The notes beneath the pieces were generated by a model. The model saw nothing but the letters and a program-made list of their open reading frames with translations, had not been told where the DNA came from and did no database searches. From NCBI RefSeq assembly GCF_900177245.1, contig NZ_FXBM01000003.1:248001-312000 (forward strand): 64,000 bases of DNA, read 5' to 3'. Every line of letters starts with the position of its first letter. Position 1 is the stretch's first letter. Below are positions 7,813-18,518 of this stretch, in pieces. A program made the translations under genes and the position numbers. Source of the stretch: Rathayibacter oskolensis. GTDB lineage: Bacteria > Actinomycetota > Actinomycetes > Actinomycetales > Microbacteriaceae.

Positions 7813-9048
7813 TCAGGCGGAGGCGCCGAGGGCGTCGGCGGGCGCGATCGCGTCGGGGGGCGGATCGGAGTCGCCGGCGACGGCGGCGGGGTCGGCCAGT
7901 GCTCGGCGCCAGGGCAGTTCCGCGGCACCGACCAGCTCCAGCCGTGATCGCAGGGCCGCGCGCTCGATCCGCACGCCCCGTGCGAGGTGGCTGAGGGCGC
8001 GCGCCGACACCCGCGCGGCGAGCCGCTCGCGATCGACGGTCAGCAGCGAGCCGAGGAACCCCCCGAGCACGACAGCCGTGGGGTTGAAGAGGTTGATGTA
8101 GGTCGAGAGTCCCTCCGAGAGCAGGTCGACCTGGCGGGCGACCTCGGCCAGCACGGCCGGGTCGCGGGAGGTGCCGAGGGCGATGTCGAGCTCGTCCTGG
8201 TCGAGGACCCTCGCGCCGAGCACGTCGAGGAGGGAGCGCATCCGCACCTCCGCCTCGAGGCAGCCGTGGCGCCCGCAGCCGCAGCGCCGGCCGTTCGTGG
8301 CGACGAGCGTGTGGCCGAGCTCCGCGGCGAACCCGGAGGAGCCCTGCAGCGGGTTCCCGCCGATGATGACTCCGCCGCCGATCCCGCCGGCACCGCCCGT
8401 CACGTAGACGACGTCGGCGACTCCGCGGGCCGCACCGAAGAGCGACTCCCCGATCGCGCCGAGCGTCGCGTCGTTGCCGACCGACACCGGCAGATCGAGC
8501 GCTCGGCCGAGCCGCGAGGAGAGGTCGACGTCGCGCCAGCCGAGGTGCGGGGCCAGGTGGATGAAGCCGGAGTCGGCGTGGACCAGCCCCGGCACCGCGA
8601 CGCCGGCGCCCAGGAGGATGCGGCGCGACTCCCGCTCGGCCCGGAACCCCTCGACGATGCCCGTGACGACGCGGACCACCGTGTCGGGAGACGCCGGCTT
8701 GGGGGTGTCGAAGCGGACGCGGCGGAGCAGGTCGCCGTTCAGGCCCACGAGGCCGACGATGATCGCGTCGGTGTCGAGGTGCACGCCGACGGCGGCGAAG
8801 GCGCGGCCGGGGACCACGGTCGCGCTCGGGCGGCCGATGCGCCCGTCGGGGGCCGTCGTCTCCTCGTCGACCCAGCCGAGCTCGGTCAGCTCGCCGACGA
8901 GGTTCGCGACCGCGGAGCGGTTGAGGCCGGTCAGGCGACCCAGCTCGGCGCGGCTCGTCGGGCCCGACCGGTGCACCAGGGTCGCGATGGCGGCGAGGTT
9001 GTGGCGGCGCAGCAGGGCGTTGCTGGAGGCGCCGACTGCTCCTGCCAT
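7813..9048 (-). CDS. ROK-family transcriptional regulator (XylR/NagC type)
   Basis: 411 residues. An N-terminal winged helix-turn-helix (about 15-75; TSRAELGRLTGLNRSAVANL) is followed by a ROK sugar-kinase-like domain. The ROK zinc motif is seen as CGCGRHGCLE near residue 255, preceded by the conserved GH of ELGHTLV. The family represses sugar-uptake genes and is released by the sugar or its phosphate. It lies downstream of the chvE-mmsA-mmsB transporter operon on the same strand, so that transporter is the obvious target. Palindromes at the chvE promoter (13249-13264, 13189-13205) are candidate operators. Confidence 0.85.
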   Translation of the reverse strand: MAGAVGASSNALLRRHNLAAIATLVHRSGPTSRAELGRLTGLNRSAVANLVGELTELGWVDEETTAPDGRIGRPSATVVPGRAFAAVGVHLDTDAIIVGLVGLNGDLLRRVRFDTPKPASPDTVVRVVTGIVEGFRAERESRRILLGAGVAVPGLVHADSGFIHLAPHLGWRDVDLSSRLGRALDLPVSVGNDATLGAIGESLFGAARGVADVVYVTGGAGGIGGGVIIGGNPLQGSSGFAAELGHTLVATNGRRCGCGRHGCLEAEVRMRSLLDVLGARVLDQDELDIALGTSRDPAVLAEVARQVDLLSEGLSTYINLFNPTAVVLGGFLGSLLTVDRERLAARVSARALSHLARGVRIERAALRSRLELVGAAELPWRRALADPAAVAGDSDPPPDAIAPADALGASA

Positions 9049-9095
9049 GCTCGTCCGTCTCTCGTCGGGGCGACCCTGTCCGGGCCCTGGATGCG

Positions 9096-9134
9096 CTCGG
9101 GCGCGGCTCCCTCGAGGAGAGCGCCGCGCCCGAG
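9096..9134 (-). terminator. Hairpin terminator after mmsB
   Basis: Perfect 12-base arms (9096-9107 and 9123-9134) around a 15-base loop, 24 bases beyond the mmsB stop and before the ROK start. There is no long T run, so it is either a weak terminator or a partial read-through point into the ROK gene. Confidence 0.6.
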
Positions 9135-9157
9135 CACTGTATAGGGGGAAGCTCCGG

Positions 9158-10387
9158 CTAGCGCCCGCCCGCCCTCCGCTTGTTGAAGATGTCGAACGCG
9201 ACGGCGAGCAGCAGCACGAAGCCCTTGATCGCCATCTGCCAGGCGGCGTCGACCGACAGGATCGACAGGCCCATGTTCAGGACGCCCATCACGAGACCGC
9301 CGATGACGGCTCCGACGACGGTGCCGACGCCTCCCTGCACGGCCGCGCCGCCGATGAAGACCGCCGCGATCGCGTCGAGCTCGTAGTTCTGACCGGCCGA
9401 GGCGACCGCGCCGCCGGCGCGGGCCGTGCTCACGATGCCCGCGACTCCGGCCAGTGCGCCCATGTTGACGAAGATGAAGAAGTTGACCCACTTCGTCTTG
9501 ACGCCCGACATCATCGCCGCGAACAGGTTGCCGCCCATCGCGTAGATGTGGCGGCCGAAGACGGTGCGGCCGAGCACGAAGCTGTAGGCGAGGATCAGCA
9601 CGGCGAGCACGATCAGGATGATCGGGGTTCCGCTGTAGCCCGAGAGCAGCCAGGCGAGGGCCATGATCGCGACGACCGCGATGACCGACTTGATCCAGAA
9701 GGAGGCGAGCGGCTCGCGAGGGAGCTCGAGGCGGCGCAGCGTCGCACGGCTGCGCAGCTGCTGCGCGACGAGCGCGACGCAGACGAGGAGTCCGAGCAGC
9801 AGGGTGAGGGCGTCGCGGCCGAGGATCCCGCCGAGGAAGCCGGGCAGCCAGCCCGCACCGATCGCGGTGAACTCGGTGGGCAGGCCGTTGATCGTGCCGC
9901 CGGTGAGCAGCACCAGGGTGAACCCTCGGAAGATCAGCATGCCGGCGAGGGTGACGATGAACGCGGGTATCCCGACGAACGCCACCCAGAAGCCCTGCCA
10001 GGCGCCGACCGCGGCGCCGGTGACGAGGGCGACGACGACCGCGGCCCACCACGGCAGACCCCAGTTGTTCATCGCGATCGCCGAGATCGCGCCGACCATC
10101 GCGACGACCGAGCCGACCGACAGGTCGATGTGGCCGGCGATGATGACCATCACCATGCCGATCGCGAGGATCAGCACGTAGGCGTTCTGCTGGATCAGGT
10201 TGTTGACGTTGCCCGGCAGCAGGAGGCGGCCGTTCGTCAGGATCTGGAACAGCAGGATGATGATGGCGAGCGCGGCGAGGATGCCGTACTGGCGGAGGTT
10301 GATGTTGAGTCGGCGTGCGCGCTTCGGCGGAGTCGACGGCGTGTTCGCCGGCGTGCCTGCCGGCGCTGTGGTGGTCGTGGCGCTCAT
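9158..10387 (-). CDS. mmsB: Multiple-monosaccharide ABC transporter, permease
   Basis: 409 residues from an ATG that overlaps the stop of the ATPase gene by 4 bases. About ten hydrophobic helices are visible. The CUT2 permease signature [19 protein letters not shown] lies near residue 90, with [10 protein letters not shown] near residue 280. After an Ala/Thr/Pro-rich cytoplasmic leader the protein begins [17 protein letters not shown]. It forms the membrane channel for the sugar delivered by ChvE and driven by MmsA. The long variant (about 400 residues) is typical of the MmsB/GguB group rather than the shorter RbsC group. Confidence 0.9.
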   Translation of the reverse strand: MSATTTTAPAGTPANTPSTPPKRARRLNINLRQYGILAALAIIILLFQILTNGRLLLPGNVNNLIQQNAYVLILAIGMVMVIIAGHIDLSVGSVVAMVGAISAIAMNNWGLPWWAAVVVALVTGAAVGAWQGFWVAFVGIPAFIVTLAGMLIFRGFTLVLLTGGTINGLPTEFTAIGAGWLPGFLGGILGRDALTLLLGLLVCVALVAQQLRSRATLRRLELPREPLASFWIKSVIAVVAIMALAWLLSGYSGTPIILIVLAVLILAYSFVLGRTVFGRHIYAMGGNLFAAMMSGVKTKWVNFFIFVNMGALAGVAGIVSTARAGGAVASAGQNYELDAIAAVFIGGAAVQGGVGTVVGAVIGGLVMGVLNMGLSILSVDAAWQMAIKGFVLLLAVAFDIFNKRRAGGR

Positions 10388-11925
10388 CGGGCCTGGTCCC
10401 TTCCGGCGGTCATGTAGTGCATGAGGTGCTCCTGGGTGGCGTCGGCACGGTCGATCTCGCCCGTGATGCGCCCCTCGGAGATGGTGTAGATGCGGTCGGC
10501 GAGCCCGATCAGCTCGGGCAGCTCGGACGAGATGACGACGACCGCCTTGCCCTGGGCCGCGAGCTCGTTGATGATCCCGTAGATCTCGTACTTCGCTCCC
10601 ACGTCGATGCCGCGGGTGGGCTCGTCGAGGATCAGCACGTCGGGGCCCGAGAAGATCCACTTCGAGAGGACGACCTTCTGCTGGTTGCCTCCCGAGAGCT
10701 TGCCGGTCACGGCCGAGACGCTCGGAGCCTTGATGTTCATCTTCGAGCGGTAGGAGTCGGCGACCTTGTACTCGCGGTGCTTGTCGATCACGCCGAGCCG
10801 GGCGAGCCGTGAGAGCGCCGCGGCCGACACGTTCACGGTGATGTCGCCGATGAGGTTGAGGCCGTAGCGCTTGCGGTCCTCGGTGGCGTAGGCGAGGCCG
10901 TTGCGGATCGCCTCCTCGACGGTGCGGGTCTGGATCTCGCGGCCGTCCTTGAAGACGCGACCCGAGATACCGGTGCCGTAGCTCCTCCCGAAGATGCTCA
11001 TCGCGAGCTCGGTGCGACCGGCGCCCATGAGACCGGCGAAGCCGACGATCTCGCCGGCGCGGACGGTGAAGGAGGCGTCCTCGACGACCACGCGGTTGAT
11101 GTCGACGGGGTGGTGCACGGTCCAGTGCTCGACGCGGAGCTTCTCGTCGCCGATCTGCGGATCGCGCGGCGGGAACATGCTGTTGAGATCGCGGCCGACC
11201 ATCGCGCGGATGATGCGGCTCTCGGAGGCGTCCTCGCCGGCCATCGCGAAGCTCTCGATCGTGCGGCCGTCGCGGATGATCGTGACGGTGTCCGCGATCG
11301 CGCGGATCTCCTTCAGCTTGTGGCTGATGATGATGCAGGTGATGCCCTGCTTGCGGAGCTGATCGATGAGGCCGAGCAGGTGGTCGCTGTCCTCGTCGTT
11401 GAGGGCGGCCGTCGGCTCGTCGAGGATGAGGAGCTTGACCTCCTTGGCGAGGGCCTTGGCGATCTCGACGAGCTGCTGCTTGCCGACTCCGAGCTCGAGG
11501 ATCTTGGTCGCCGGGTTCTCGGCGAGACCGACGCGGGCGAGCAGCTTGGCCGCCTCCGCGTTGGTGACGTTCCAGTTGATGACTCCGCGGGTCGACTTCT
11601 CGTTCCCGAGGAAGATGTTCTCGGCGATCGAGAGGTAGGGGCTGAGGGCGAGCTCCTGGTGGATGATGACGATGCCGTCGGCCTCGCTGTCGTTGATGGA
11701 GCGGTACTGCGCCTCCTTGCCCTCGAACTCGATGGAGCCCTCGAAGCTGCCGACGGGGTAGACGCCCGAGAGGACTTTCATCAGCGTCGACTTGCCGGCG
11801 CCGTTCTCGCCGCAGATGGCGTGGACCTCGCCGGGCTGGACCGAGAGCGAGACGCCGTCGAGGGCGCGGACGCCGCCCCCGAACTCCTTGACGATGTCGC
11901 GCATGATGAGGATGGGACTGGCCAA
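10384..11925 (-). CDS. mmsA: Multiple-monosaccharide ABC transporter, ATP-binding subunit
   Basis: 513 residues, a fused two-domain sugar ATPase of the CUT2 family. The first half has Walker [10 protein letters not shown] near residue 40, signature [15 protein letters not shown] and Walker [12 protein letters not shown]. The second half has [14 protein letters not shown] and [14 protein letters not shown]. The second Walker A is degenerate ([10 protein letters not shown]), as usual in this family. It powers uptake with MmsB and ChvE. Its start is 85 bases from the chvE stop, with a strong hairpin in the gap (11970-12001). Its stop overlaps the mmsB start. Confidence 0.93.
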   Translation of the reverse strand: MASPILIMRDIVKEFGGGVRALDGVSLSVQPGEVHAICGENGAGKSTLMKVLSGVYPVGSFEGSIEFEGKEAQYRSINDSEADGIVIIHQELALSPYLSIAENIFLGNEKSTRGVINWNVTNAEAAKLLARVGLAENPATKILELGVGKQQLVEIAKALAKEVKLLILDEPTAALNDEDSDHLLGLIDQLRKQGITCIIISHKLKEIRAIADTVTIIRDGRTIESFAMAGEDASESRIIRAMVGRDLNSMFPPRDPQIGDEKLRVEHWTVHHPVDINRVVVEDASFTVRAGEIVGFAGLMGAGRTELAMSIFGRSYGTGISGRVFKDGREIQTRTVEEAIRNGLAYATEDRKRYGLNLIGDITVNVSAAALSRLARLGVIDKHREYKVADSYRSKMNIKAPSVSAVTGKLSGGNQQKVVLSKWIFSGPDVLILDEPTRGIDVGAKYEIYGIINELAAQGKAVVVISSELPELIGLADRIYTISEGRITGEIDRADATQEHLMHYMTAGRDQAR

Positions 11926-11969
11926 CAGGGCCTCACTTCGTTGTGGAGTGGTGGGTGCGAGCGGGGTGC

Positions 11970-12001
11970 GGGGGCGGGGAGGACGGCGCCTCCCCGCCCC
12001 C
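11970..12001 (-). terminator. Intra-operon hairpin between chvE and mmsA
   Basis: Perfect 13-base GC stem (11970-11982 with 11989-12001) and a 6-base loop, 9 bases past the chvE stop. There is no T tract. Such hairpins behind binding-protein genes usually protect the upstream mRNA and reduce read-through, so the binding protein is made in excess over the membrane subunits. That function is inferred. Confidence 0.65.
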
Positions 12002-12010
12002 GCGGGTGGA

Positions 12011-13135
12011 TCAGAGTCCGACGTCGCCGGCCTTGAGGAAGCCGGAGTCGATCAGGGCCGACTGCACGTCGTCCTTGGTCACGACCTGCGGCTCGAGGAG
12101 GTAGGACGGGACGACCTTCTCGCCGTTGTCGTACGTCTCGGTGTCGTTCACCTCGGGCTCCTCGCCCGCGACGATCGACTGCACCATCTGGAAGACGCGG
12201 TCGCCGAGCTCGCGCGTGTCCTTCCAGACCGTCATCGACTGCTCGTCGGCGAGGATCGCCTTGACGTTCGCCTTGTCGGCGTCCTGTCCGGAGATCACCG
12301 GGTAGTCGGCGCCGGGCGCGTAGCCGGCGGACTTGAGCGAGGCCTCGATGCCGATCGCGAGGCTGTCGTTGGGCGAGAGCACCACGTCGACCTTCTGGTC
12401 TCCGGTGTAGAAGGAGGAGAGGCGGTTGTCCATCTCGGCCTGCGCCTTGTCGGACGCCCAGCCCTGGATGCCGATCGAGGCCCAATCGTCGTCGCTGGCG
12501 GGCGACTTGCCCGACGGGACGACGAGCTTGCCGCTCTCGATGTAGGGCTGGAGGACGTCCCAGGCTCCCGAGAAGAAGAACTTCGCGTTGTTGTCGTCGG
12601 GGCTGCCGGCGAAGGGCTCGAGGTTGAAGGGGCCCGCGGCGTTGGCGAGGTCGAGGGTGTCCTCGATGTACTCGCCCTGGAGCTGGCCGACCTTGTAGTT
12701 GTCGAACGTCGCGTAGTAGTCGACGTCGGCGGTGCCGTTGATCAGGCGGTCGTAGGCGATGACAGTGGCGTTCTGGCTCTTCGCCTCGGCCAGGACGGGG
12801 GCGAGCGCCTCACCGTCGATGGCGGCGATGACGAGGATCTTCGATCCGCCGGCGAGCTGGTTCTGGATCTGCGAGATCTGCTGGTCGGTCTTGTTGTCGG
12901 CGTACTGGAGGTCGACGGTGCAGCCGTCGTCCTCGAGCTTCGACTGCAGGCCTTCGCCGTCGTTGATCCAGCGCTCGAGGCTGCGGGTCGGCATCGAGAT
13001 GCCGACGGTGCAGTCGCCTTCAGCGCTTTCGCCTCCTCCGCCACCGGAGGCGGCGGGGCTCGCCGAACAGGCGGCGAGGCCGAGGGAGATGATGCCGGCT
13101 GCGGCCAGCGTCGTGATGCCGCGGGAGAACTTCAT
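12011..13135 (-). CDS. chvE: Sugar-binding lipoprotein, ChvE family
   Basis: 374 residues. The start at MKFSRGITT follows GAGAGGA at 9 bases; an upstream in-frame ATG (13144) overlaps the ribosome site and is less likely. The signal sequence ends in the lipobox LAAC, so the mature protein is tethered outside the membrane. The body is a periplasmic-binding-protein type I fold, with [19 protein letters not shown] after the signal sequence, [15 protein letters not shown], and the ChvE-typical [10 protein letters not shown]. ChvE proteins bind several aldoses such as xylose, arabinose, galactose and glucose. First gene of chvE-mmsA-mmsB. Confidence 0.92.
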   Translation of the reverse strand: MKFSRGITTLAAAGIISLGLAACSASPAASGGGGGESAEGDCTVGISMPTRSLERWINDGEGLQSKLEDDGCTVDLQYADNKTDQQISQIQNQLAGGSKILVIAAIDGEALAPVLAEAKSQNATVIAYDRLINGTADVDYYATFDNYKVGQLQGEYIEDTLDLANAAGPFNLEPFAGSPDDNNAKFFFSGAWDVLQPYIESGKLVVPSGKSPASDDDWASIGIQGWASDKAQAEMDNRLSSFYTGDQKVDVVLSPNDSLAIGIEASLKSAGYAPGADYPVISGQDADKANVKAILADEQSMTVWKDTRELGDRVFQMVQSIVAGEEPEVNDTETYDNGEKVVPSYLLEPQVVTKDDVQSALIDSGFLKAGDVGL

Positions 13136-13188
13136 GGAGTGCATTCCTCTCTGAAAGCAGTGTCCTGTGGGGGAGGACGGCGCGAGAG

Positions 13189-13205
13189 TGTGCACGTCGT
13201 GCACA
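13189..13205. promoter_or_regulatory. 17-bp palindrome in the chvE leader
   Basis: TGTGCACG-N-CGTGCACA, a perfect palindrome with a single central base. It lies between the predicted transcription start and the chvE ribosome site. It could be a second operator, perhaps for a LacI-type or CRP-like regulator, or an mRNA hairpin. Confidence 0.45.
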
Positions 13206-13248
13206 CCGTCGTGTCGTCGCCCGGAAGGGCGGGGAGCCCCGAGGGGCT

Positions 13249-13264
13249 TTGTCCACGGAGACAA
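13249..13264. promoter_or_regulatory. Palindromic operator overlapping the chvE promoter
   Basis: TTGTC-N6-GACAA inverted repeat. It overlaps the end of the predicted -10 box and the likely transcription start, a position suited to repression. The ROK regulator at 7813-9048 is the most likely binder (inferred). Confidence 0.5.
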
Positions 13265-13291
13265 CATATTGGCTCCATCCCGCTCTGTAAA
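13263..13291 (-). promoter_or_regulatory. Predicted sigma-70-type promoter of chvE-mmsA-mmsB
   Basis: On the minus strand, TTTACA (13286-13291) is followed after exactly 17 bases by TATGTT (13263-13268). Both are close to vegetative consensus and AT-rich against the GC-rich background. They are the best promoter match in the 595-base gap to the kdp operon. Confidence 0.6.
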
Positions 13292-13457
13292 GGACGGAAC
13301 GGCCCGAGTCGCGGGTGTTGCCGAACCGTGACCTTCGCGCCCGGCGATCCGCGCCGCGGCGGCGGGAGATCGCTCTCACGGAGTGGAGGCGGACCCTCAC
13401 GAGGATCCTGGTCGAGCGCCCGCACTGGCCCGAGCGCCCGTCCTCGGGTCGGACGGT

Positions 13458-13514
13458 CGATCCGTCGCAGAAGGCCCGTGCGGCCGACTCGGACGGGCCG
13501 TCTCCGACCGATCG
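13458..13514. repeat. Dispersed inverted repeat, family A copy 1
   Basis: Two 21-base arms (13458-13478, 13494-13514), nearly complementary, around a 15-base loop. A homologous element is found at 62079-62136, including the loop-side CGGACGGGCC. It occupies the long gap between chvE and the kdp operon (13292-13730), which otherwise holds no gene that I can support. Confidence 0.6.
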
Positions 13515-13730
13515 ATCCCCTCGGGGGAGGAGTGCGCACGGGATCGGCAGGACCCGACTGTGAGCAGAGCGTGAGGGTCGACCGGGAACGCGTATGGAAG
13601 GCGTTAGGGCCCGCAGGGGACCGCCGGTCCGGGTGTTGCATCAGGACTCGTGCCGGTGCCGCGTGCGTCGTGGTCCGGCCGGACGCCTCCGCACTCGGGG
13701 GCGCCCTCCGCCCGCGGATGGAGTTCTCTC

Positions 13731-13928
13731 GTGCTCGACCTTGTCTACGTGATCGGCATCCTCGCCGTGTTCGCGCTCGTCGGCGTCATCGCCAAGGGGG
13801 TCGAGAAGCTCGCGCCCAAGCCGCGCGGCACCTCCGGCTCTCGCGCGGCGATCAGCGAGGACATCATGGGCCCACGGCCCGGAGGCTCCGGCCTTCGCGC
13901 AGCGAAGGTTGGAGGGGGCCGGGGATGA
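13731..13928 (+). CDS. Small membrane protein preceding kdpF
   Basis: 65 residues from a GTG with GGAG nine bases upstream. One membrane helix (about 3-20, [21 protein letters not shown]) is followed by a basic, Gly/Pro-rich tail with no predicted structure. Its stop overlaps the kdpF start by 4 bases (ATGA). A short one-helix gene at this position occurs ahead of kdpF in other actinobacteria, but its role is unknown. The tail is encoded by DNA that folds into a hairpin at 13892-13908, so part of the coding sequence may be selected as RNA structure. Confidence 0.6.
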   Translation: MLDLVYVIGILAVFALVGVIAKGVEKLAPKPRGTSGSRAAISEDIMGPRPGGSGLRAAKVGGGRG

Positions 13929-14014
13929 TCGTCTTCGACTCCCTCGCCGCGGTCCTCGCGATCGCCGCGATCGGCTACCTCGTCTTCGCCCTCGTGAAGC
14001 CGGAGCGCTTCTGA
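13925..14014 (+). CDS. kdpF: Potassium-transporting ATPase small subunit KdpF
   Basis: 29 residues with a single membrane helix ([20 protein letters not shown]) and the usual C-terminal KPERF. KdpF stabilises the KdpABC complex. Its start overlaps the upstream small gene and its last base is the first base of the kdpA ATG, so all three are coupled. Confidence 0.9.
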   Translation: MIVFDSLAAVLAIAAIGYLVFALVKPERF

Positions 14015-15687
14015 TGGCCGCCGTCCTCGCGATCCTCCAGGTCGCCTCCGTCGTCCTCATCCTCGTGCTGCTCCACCGCCCGCTCGGCGACTACATGGCG
14101 CACCTCTACTCCTCGGCGAAGGACCTCGCCGTCGAGCGCGGCTTCTACCGGCTCATCGGGGTCGACCCGCGCGCCGAGCAGAGCTGGAGCGCCTACCTGC
14201 GCGGTGTGCTCGCGTTCTCGCTCATCGGGGTCCTCCTCGTCTACGCGATCCAGCGCGCGCAGGCCGTCCTGCCGTACTCGCTCGGGTTCCCGGCGATCCC
14301 CGAGGGCCTGTCGTTCAACACGGCGGTGTCGTTCGTCACCAACACGAACTGGCAGTCGTACTCGCCCGACGTGACCATGGGCTACACGGTCCAGCTGATC
14401 GGCCTCGCCGTGCAGAACTTCGTCTCGGCCGGAGTCGGCATCGCCGTCGCCATCGCCCTCGTGCGCGGATTCGCGCGCCGCGGCAGCGACTCCATCGGCA
14501 ACTTCTGGGTCGATCTCACCCGCGGGACCCTCCGCCTCCTCCTGCCCCTGTCGGTGGTCACGGCGATCCTGCTGCTGGCCGGGGGCGTGATCCAGAACGT
14601 CGCCGGATTCACCGACGTCACGACGATCACGGGCGCGACGCAGAGCATCCCCGGCGGGCCGGTCGCCTCGCAGGAGGCGATCAAGATGGTCGGCACCAAC
14701 GGCGGCGGCTTCTTCAACGCCAACTCCGCGCATCCGTTCGAGAACCCGGCCGCGTGGACGAGCCTGCTGCAGGTCGTCCTGATGCTGGCGATCCCGTTCT
14801 CGCTCCCGCGCACCTTCGGCCGCATGGTCGGCAACGCGAAGCAGGGGTACGCGATCCTCGCCGCGATGGCGACGATCTTCCTCGCCTCCCTCACGGCGCT
14901 CACCCTGCTCGAGCTCGCGGGCGGCGGCGCCGCTCCGCAGGCCGCAGGGGGTGCGATGGAGGGCAAGGAGACGCGCTTCGGCATCGCCGGATCCGCCCTG
15001 TTCGGGGCGACGAGCACGCTCACCTCGACCGGCGCCGTCAACTCGATGCACGACTCCTACACGGCCCTCGGCGGCATGCTGCCGATGCTCAACATGATGC
15101 TCGGCGAGGTCGCCCCCGGCGGCGTCGGCTCGGGCCTCTACGGCATGCTCGTCCTCGCGATCCTCGCCGTCTTCATCGGCGGGCTGCTCGTCGGGCGCAC
15201 CCCGGAGTACCTGGGCAAGAAGCTCGGCCCCTACGAGATCAAGCTCGCCAGCATCTACATCCTGATCACGCCGACCCTCGTACTCGCCGGCACCGCGCTC
15301 AGTTTCGCGATCCCCGCCGTGCGGGCCGACGTCGAGAGCACGTCGATCTGGAACCCGGGGCTGCACGGCCTCTCGGAGGTGCTCTACGCCTTCACCTCGG
15401 CCGCGAACAACAACGGCTCGGCGTTCGCGGGGCTCACAGCGAACACTCCGTGGTTCAACACGGCGCTCGGAGTCGCGATGCTGCTCGGCCGGTTCCTCCC
15501 GATCGTGATGGTGCTGGCGCTCGCCGGCTCGCTCGCGAAGCAGGGCACGACTCCGTCGACCGCGGGAACGCTGCCCACCCACCGGCCGCAGTTCGTCGGC
15601 CTGCTCGTGGGCGTCACCGTGATCGTCACCGCACTCACCTACTTCCCCGTGCTCGCACTCGGACCCCTCGCAGAAGGACTCCAGTAA
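14014..15687 (+). CDS. kdpA: Potassium-transporting ATPase subunit A
   Basis: 557 residues, the normal KdpA length, with about ten membrane helices. Selectivity-filter-like loops of the SKT superfamily are visible, for example [53 protein letters not shown] and [12 protein letters not shown]. KdpA binds and conducts K+ across the membrane in the high-affinity Kdp pump. It follows kdpF directly and kdpB begins 4 bases after its stop. Confidence 0.97.
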   Translation: MAAVLAILQVASVVLILVLLHRPLGDYMAHLYSSAKDLAVERGFYRLIGVDPRAEQSWSAYLRGVLAFSLIGVLLVYAIQRAQAVLPYSLGFPAIPEGLSFNTAVSFVTNTNWQSYSPDVTMGYTVQLIGLAVQNFVSAGVGIAVAIALVRGFARRGSDSIGNFWVDLTRGTLRLLLPLSVVTAILLLAGGVIQNVAGFTDVTTITGATQSIPGGPVASQEAIKMVGTNGGGFFNANSAHPFENPAAWTSLLQVVLMLAIPFSLPRTFGRMVGNAKQGYAILAAMATIFLASLTALTLLELAGGGAAPQAAGGAMEGKETRFGIAGSALFGATSTLTSTGAVNSMHDSYTALGGMLPMLNMMLGEVAPGGVGSGLYGMLVLAILAVFIGGLLVGRTPEYLGKKLGPYEIKLASIYILITPTLVLAGTALSFAIPAVRADVESTSIWNPGLHGLSEVLYAFTSAANNNGSAFAGLTANTPWFNTALGVAMLLGRFLPIVMVLALAGSLAKQGTTPSTAGTLPTHRPQFVGLLVGVTVIVTALTYFPVLALGPLAEGLQ

Positions 15688-15691
15688 CACC

Positions 15692-17842
15692 ATGACCACG
15701 ACACTCGACAAGCCCGCTTCGTCGCCCGACCGCGAGAAGACTCCGAAGCGAGGCGGTTCGGCGTTCAGCGTCGAGCAGATCCTCGCCGCGCTCCCCGGAG
15801 CGTTCCGCAAGCTCGACCCGCGCCTGATGGTGAAGAACCCGGTCATGTTCCTCGTCGAGGTCGGGGCCGCGCTCACCACCCTGCTCGCGATAGCCGAGCC
15901 GTTCGTCGGCGGCGCCCAGGAGTCGGGCGGCGCGCCCGTCCCCGGCTCCTTCACCTGGGGCATCGCGATCTGGCTCTGGCTGACCGTCGTGTTCGCCAAC
16001 CTGGCCGAGTCGGTCGCCGAGGGTCGCGGCAAGGCGCAGGCCGACAGCCTCCGGAAGACGCGCACCAGCACCATGGCCCGGCGCCTGCTCGAGTACCGGG
16101 CCGGAGACGGTGCCGCGACGCACGCGCAGATCCGGGAGGTCTCCTCCTCCGACCTGCAGCTCGGCGACCACGTCGTGGTCGAGGCCGGCGACCTGATCCC
16201 GGGCGACGGCGACATCGTCTGGGGCATCGCCTCCGTCGACGAGTCGGCGATCACCGGGGAGTCGGCGCCCGTCGTCCGCGAGTCGGGCGGCGACCGCAGT
16301 GCGGTCACCGGCGGCACCCGCGTGCTCTCTGACCGCATCATCGTGCGGATCACGTCGAAGCCGGGCGAGACCTTCGTCGACCGCATGATCGGTCTGGTCG
16401 AGGGAGCCTCCCGCCAGAAGACGCCGAACGAGATCGCGTTGAACATCCTGCTCGCGAGCCTGTCGATCGTCTTCGTCGTCGTCACCCTGACGCTGAACCC
16501 GATCGCGTCCTACGCCGCAGCGCCCGTCAGCGTGCCCGTTCTCGTCGCGCTCCTGGTCTGCCTCATCCCGACCACCATCGGCGCCCTGCTCTCGGCGATC
16601 GGCATCGCCGGCATGGACCGGCTCGTGCAGCGCAACGTGCTGGCCATGTCGGGCCGCGCGGTCGAGGCCGCGGGCGACGTCACCACGCTGCTGCTGGACA
16701 AGACCGGCACCATCACCTACGGCAACCGGCGCGCGACCGCGTTCCTGACCCTCGACGGAGTGCGCGAGGCCGACCTCTCGGACGCCGCGGCCTCCTCCTC
16801 GCTCAGCGATCCCACTCCGGAGGGCAAATCGATCGTGGACCTCGCGGTCGCCTCGGGGCGCGCCGTCGCCGAGCCGGGCCACGCGGTCGTCGTGCCGTTC
16901 ACCGCCCAGACCCGCATGAGCGGGCTCGATCTGCCCGACGGCACCTCGATCCGCAAGGGCGCCGGCAGCGCCGTGCGCGCCTGGGTGGAGGAGGAGGGAC
17001 CGCTCGCCGGGCCCGTCGCCGACCAGCTCGCCGAGATCGTGGACACGGTGTCGGAGAGCGGTGGGACGCCTCTCGTCGTCGCCGTGAAGGACGCCTCCGG
17101 AGCACGGATCCTCGGAGTCGTGCACCTCAAGGACGTCGTGAAGGAGGGGCTCGCCGAGCGCTTCGCCGACCTGCGCGCCATGGGCATCCGCACCGTGATG
17201 ATCACGGGCGACAACCCGCTGACCGCGAAGGCGATCGCTGCGGAGGCGGGGGTCGACGACTACCTCGCCGAGGCGACTCCGGAGCAGAAGCTCGACTACA
17301 TCCGCAAGGAGCAGGAGGGCGGCAACCTCGTCGCGATGACCGGCGACGGCACCAACGACGCGCCCGCCCTCGCGCAGGCCGACGTCGGCGTCGCGATGAA
17401 CACCGGCACGTCGGCCGCGAAGGAGGCCGGCAACATGGTCGACCTCGACTCCGACCCGACGAAGCTCATCGACATCGTGCGCATCGGCAAGCAGCTGCTG
17501 ATCACCCGCGGAGCGCTGACCACGTTCTCGATCGCGAACGACGTGGCGAAGTACTTCGCGATCATCCCCGCGATGTTCGCGGGAGTGTTCCCGGGTCTCG
17601 CACTGCTCAACATCATGCAGCTGCACTCCCCGGCGTCGGCGATCCTCTCGGCGATCATCTTCAACGCGCTGGTGATCATCGTGCTGATCCCGCTGGCCCT
17701 GCGGGGAGTCGCCTACCGGGCGCTGAGCGCCTCGAAGGTCCTCAGCCGCAACCTGCTGGTCTACGGGCTCGGCGGAGTGATCGCGCCGTTCATCGGGATC
17801 AAGATCATCGACCTCGTCGTCTCCCTCATCCCCGGCTTCTGA
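15692..17842 (+). CDS. kdpB: Potassium-transporting P-type ATPase subunit B
   Basis: 716 residues. The phosphorylation site is Asp336 in [14 protein letters not shown]. Other P-type motifs are [11 protein letters not shown] (actuator TGES loop), the nucleotide-binding-domain segment near KGAGSAV, and [18 protein letters not shown] (hinge). About seven membrane helices are present. KdpB hydrolyses ATP to drive K+ uptake through KdpA. Its length is slightly above the usual 680 because of an extended N-terminus. In operon kdpFABCDE. Confidence 0.97.
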   Translation: MTTTLDKPASSPDREKTPKRGGSAFSVEQILAALPGAFRKLDPRLMVKNPVMFLVEVGAALTTLLAIAEPFVGGAQESGGAPVPGSFTWGIAIWLWLTVVFANLAESVAEGRGKAQADSLRKTRTSTMARRLLEYRAGDGAATHAQIREVSSSDLQLGDHVVVEAGDLIPGDGDIVWGIASVDESAITGESAPVVRESGGDRSAVTGGTRVLSDRIIVRITSKPGETFVDRMIGLVEGASRQKTPNEIALNILLASLSIVFVVVTLTLNPIASYAAAPVSVPVLVALLVCLIPTTIGALLSAIGIAGMDRLVQRNVLAMSGRAVEAAGDVTTLLLDKTGTITYGNRRATAFLTLDGVREADLSDAAASSSLSDPTPEGKSIVDLAVASGRAVAEPGHAVVVPFTAQTRMSGLDLPDGTSIRKGAGSAVRAWVEEEGPLAGPVADQLAEIVDTVSESGGTPLVVAVKDASGARILGVVHLKDVVKEGLAERFADLRAMGIRTVMITGDNPLTAKAIAAEAGVDDYLAEATPEQKLDYIRKEQEGGNLVAMTGDGTNDAPALAQADVGVAMNTGTSAAKEAGNMVDLDSDPTKLIDIVRIGKQLLITRGALTTFSIANDVAKYFAIIPAMFAGVFPGLALLNIMQLHSPASAILSAIIFNALVIIVLIPLALRGVAYRALSASKVLSRNLLVYGLGGVIAPFIGIKIIDLVVSLIPGF

Positions 17843-17878
17843 GCGCCGGACCACCGTCAGCAGAAAGCAGACACCCTC

Positions 17879-18481
17879 ATGACCTCCACCCGAACGGGAC
17901 TCCGGCAGTACGGAGTCGCGCTCCGCGCCATGCTCGTCCTCACCGTCGCCCTCGGCGTCGTGTACCCCCTCGCCATCACCGGCATCGGCCAGGTCGCGTT
18001 CGCCGACCAGGCGAACGGCTCGATGCTCACCGAGAACGGCGAGGTCGTCGGCTCCTCGCTGATCGGCCAGTCGTTCACCGACGCCGACGGCGCCCCGCTG
18101 CCCGAGTGGTTCCAGTCGCGGCCGTCGGCCGCGGGCGACGGCTACGACGCGAGCGCCTCGAGCGGCGGCAACCTCGGACCCGAGAACGCCGACCTCGTCG
18201 CCGCGATCGAGGAGCGTCGCGCGGCGATCGCCTCCTTCGAGGGAGTCGACCCCGCCGACGTGCCCGCCGACGCTCTCACCGCCTCGGCCTCGGGGCTCGA
18301 CCCCGACATCAGCCCCGCCTACGCGCTGCTGCAGGTCGACCGCGTCGCCGAGGCGCGCGGCCTGGCCGCGGACGACGTGCGCGCCCTGGTCGAGTCGCAG
18401 GTGCAGGGGCGCGAGCTCGGCTACCTCGGCGACCCGACCGTGAACGTGCTCGAGCTCAACCTCGCCCTGGCCCGCCTGTGA
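17879..18481 (+). CDS. kdpC: Potassium-transporting ATPase subunit C
   Basis: 200 residues with one N-terminal membrane helix (about 12-35; MLVLTVALGVVYPLAITGIGQ) and an external domain. Family motifs: GSSLIGQSFTDADG, WFQSRPSA, SSGGNLGPENADL, and a C-terminal LGYLGDPTVNVLELNLAL. KdpC assists K+ and ATP handling by the pump. It lies 36 bases after kdpB. Confidence 0.95.
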   Translation: MTSTRTGLRQYGVALRAMLVLTVALGVVYPLAITGIGQVAFADQANGSMLTENGEVVGSSLIGQSFTDADGAPLPEWFQSRPSAAGDGYDASASSGGNLGPENADLVAAIEERRAAIASFEGVDPADVPADALTASASGLDPDISPAYALLQVDRVAEARGLAADDVRALVESQVQGRELGYLGDPTVNVLELNLALARL

Positions 18482-18518
18482 TCCTCGCTCCGGCCCCCGG
18501 CGCACCTCCGGCTCGTAG

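Noticed and set aside
13292-13730. c-di-AMP or other riboswitch ahead of the kdp operon
   Set aside because: I could not match a known riboswitch core; the visible structure is the family A inverted repeat.
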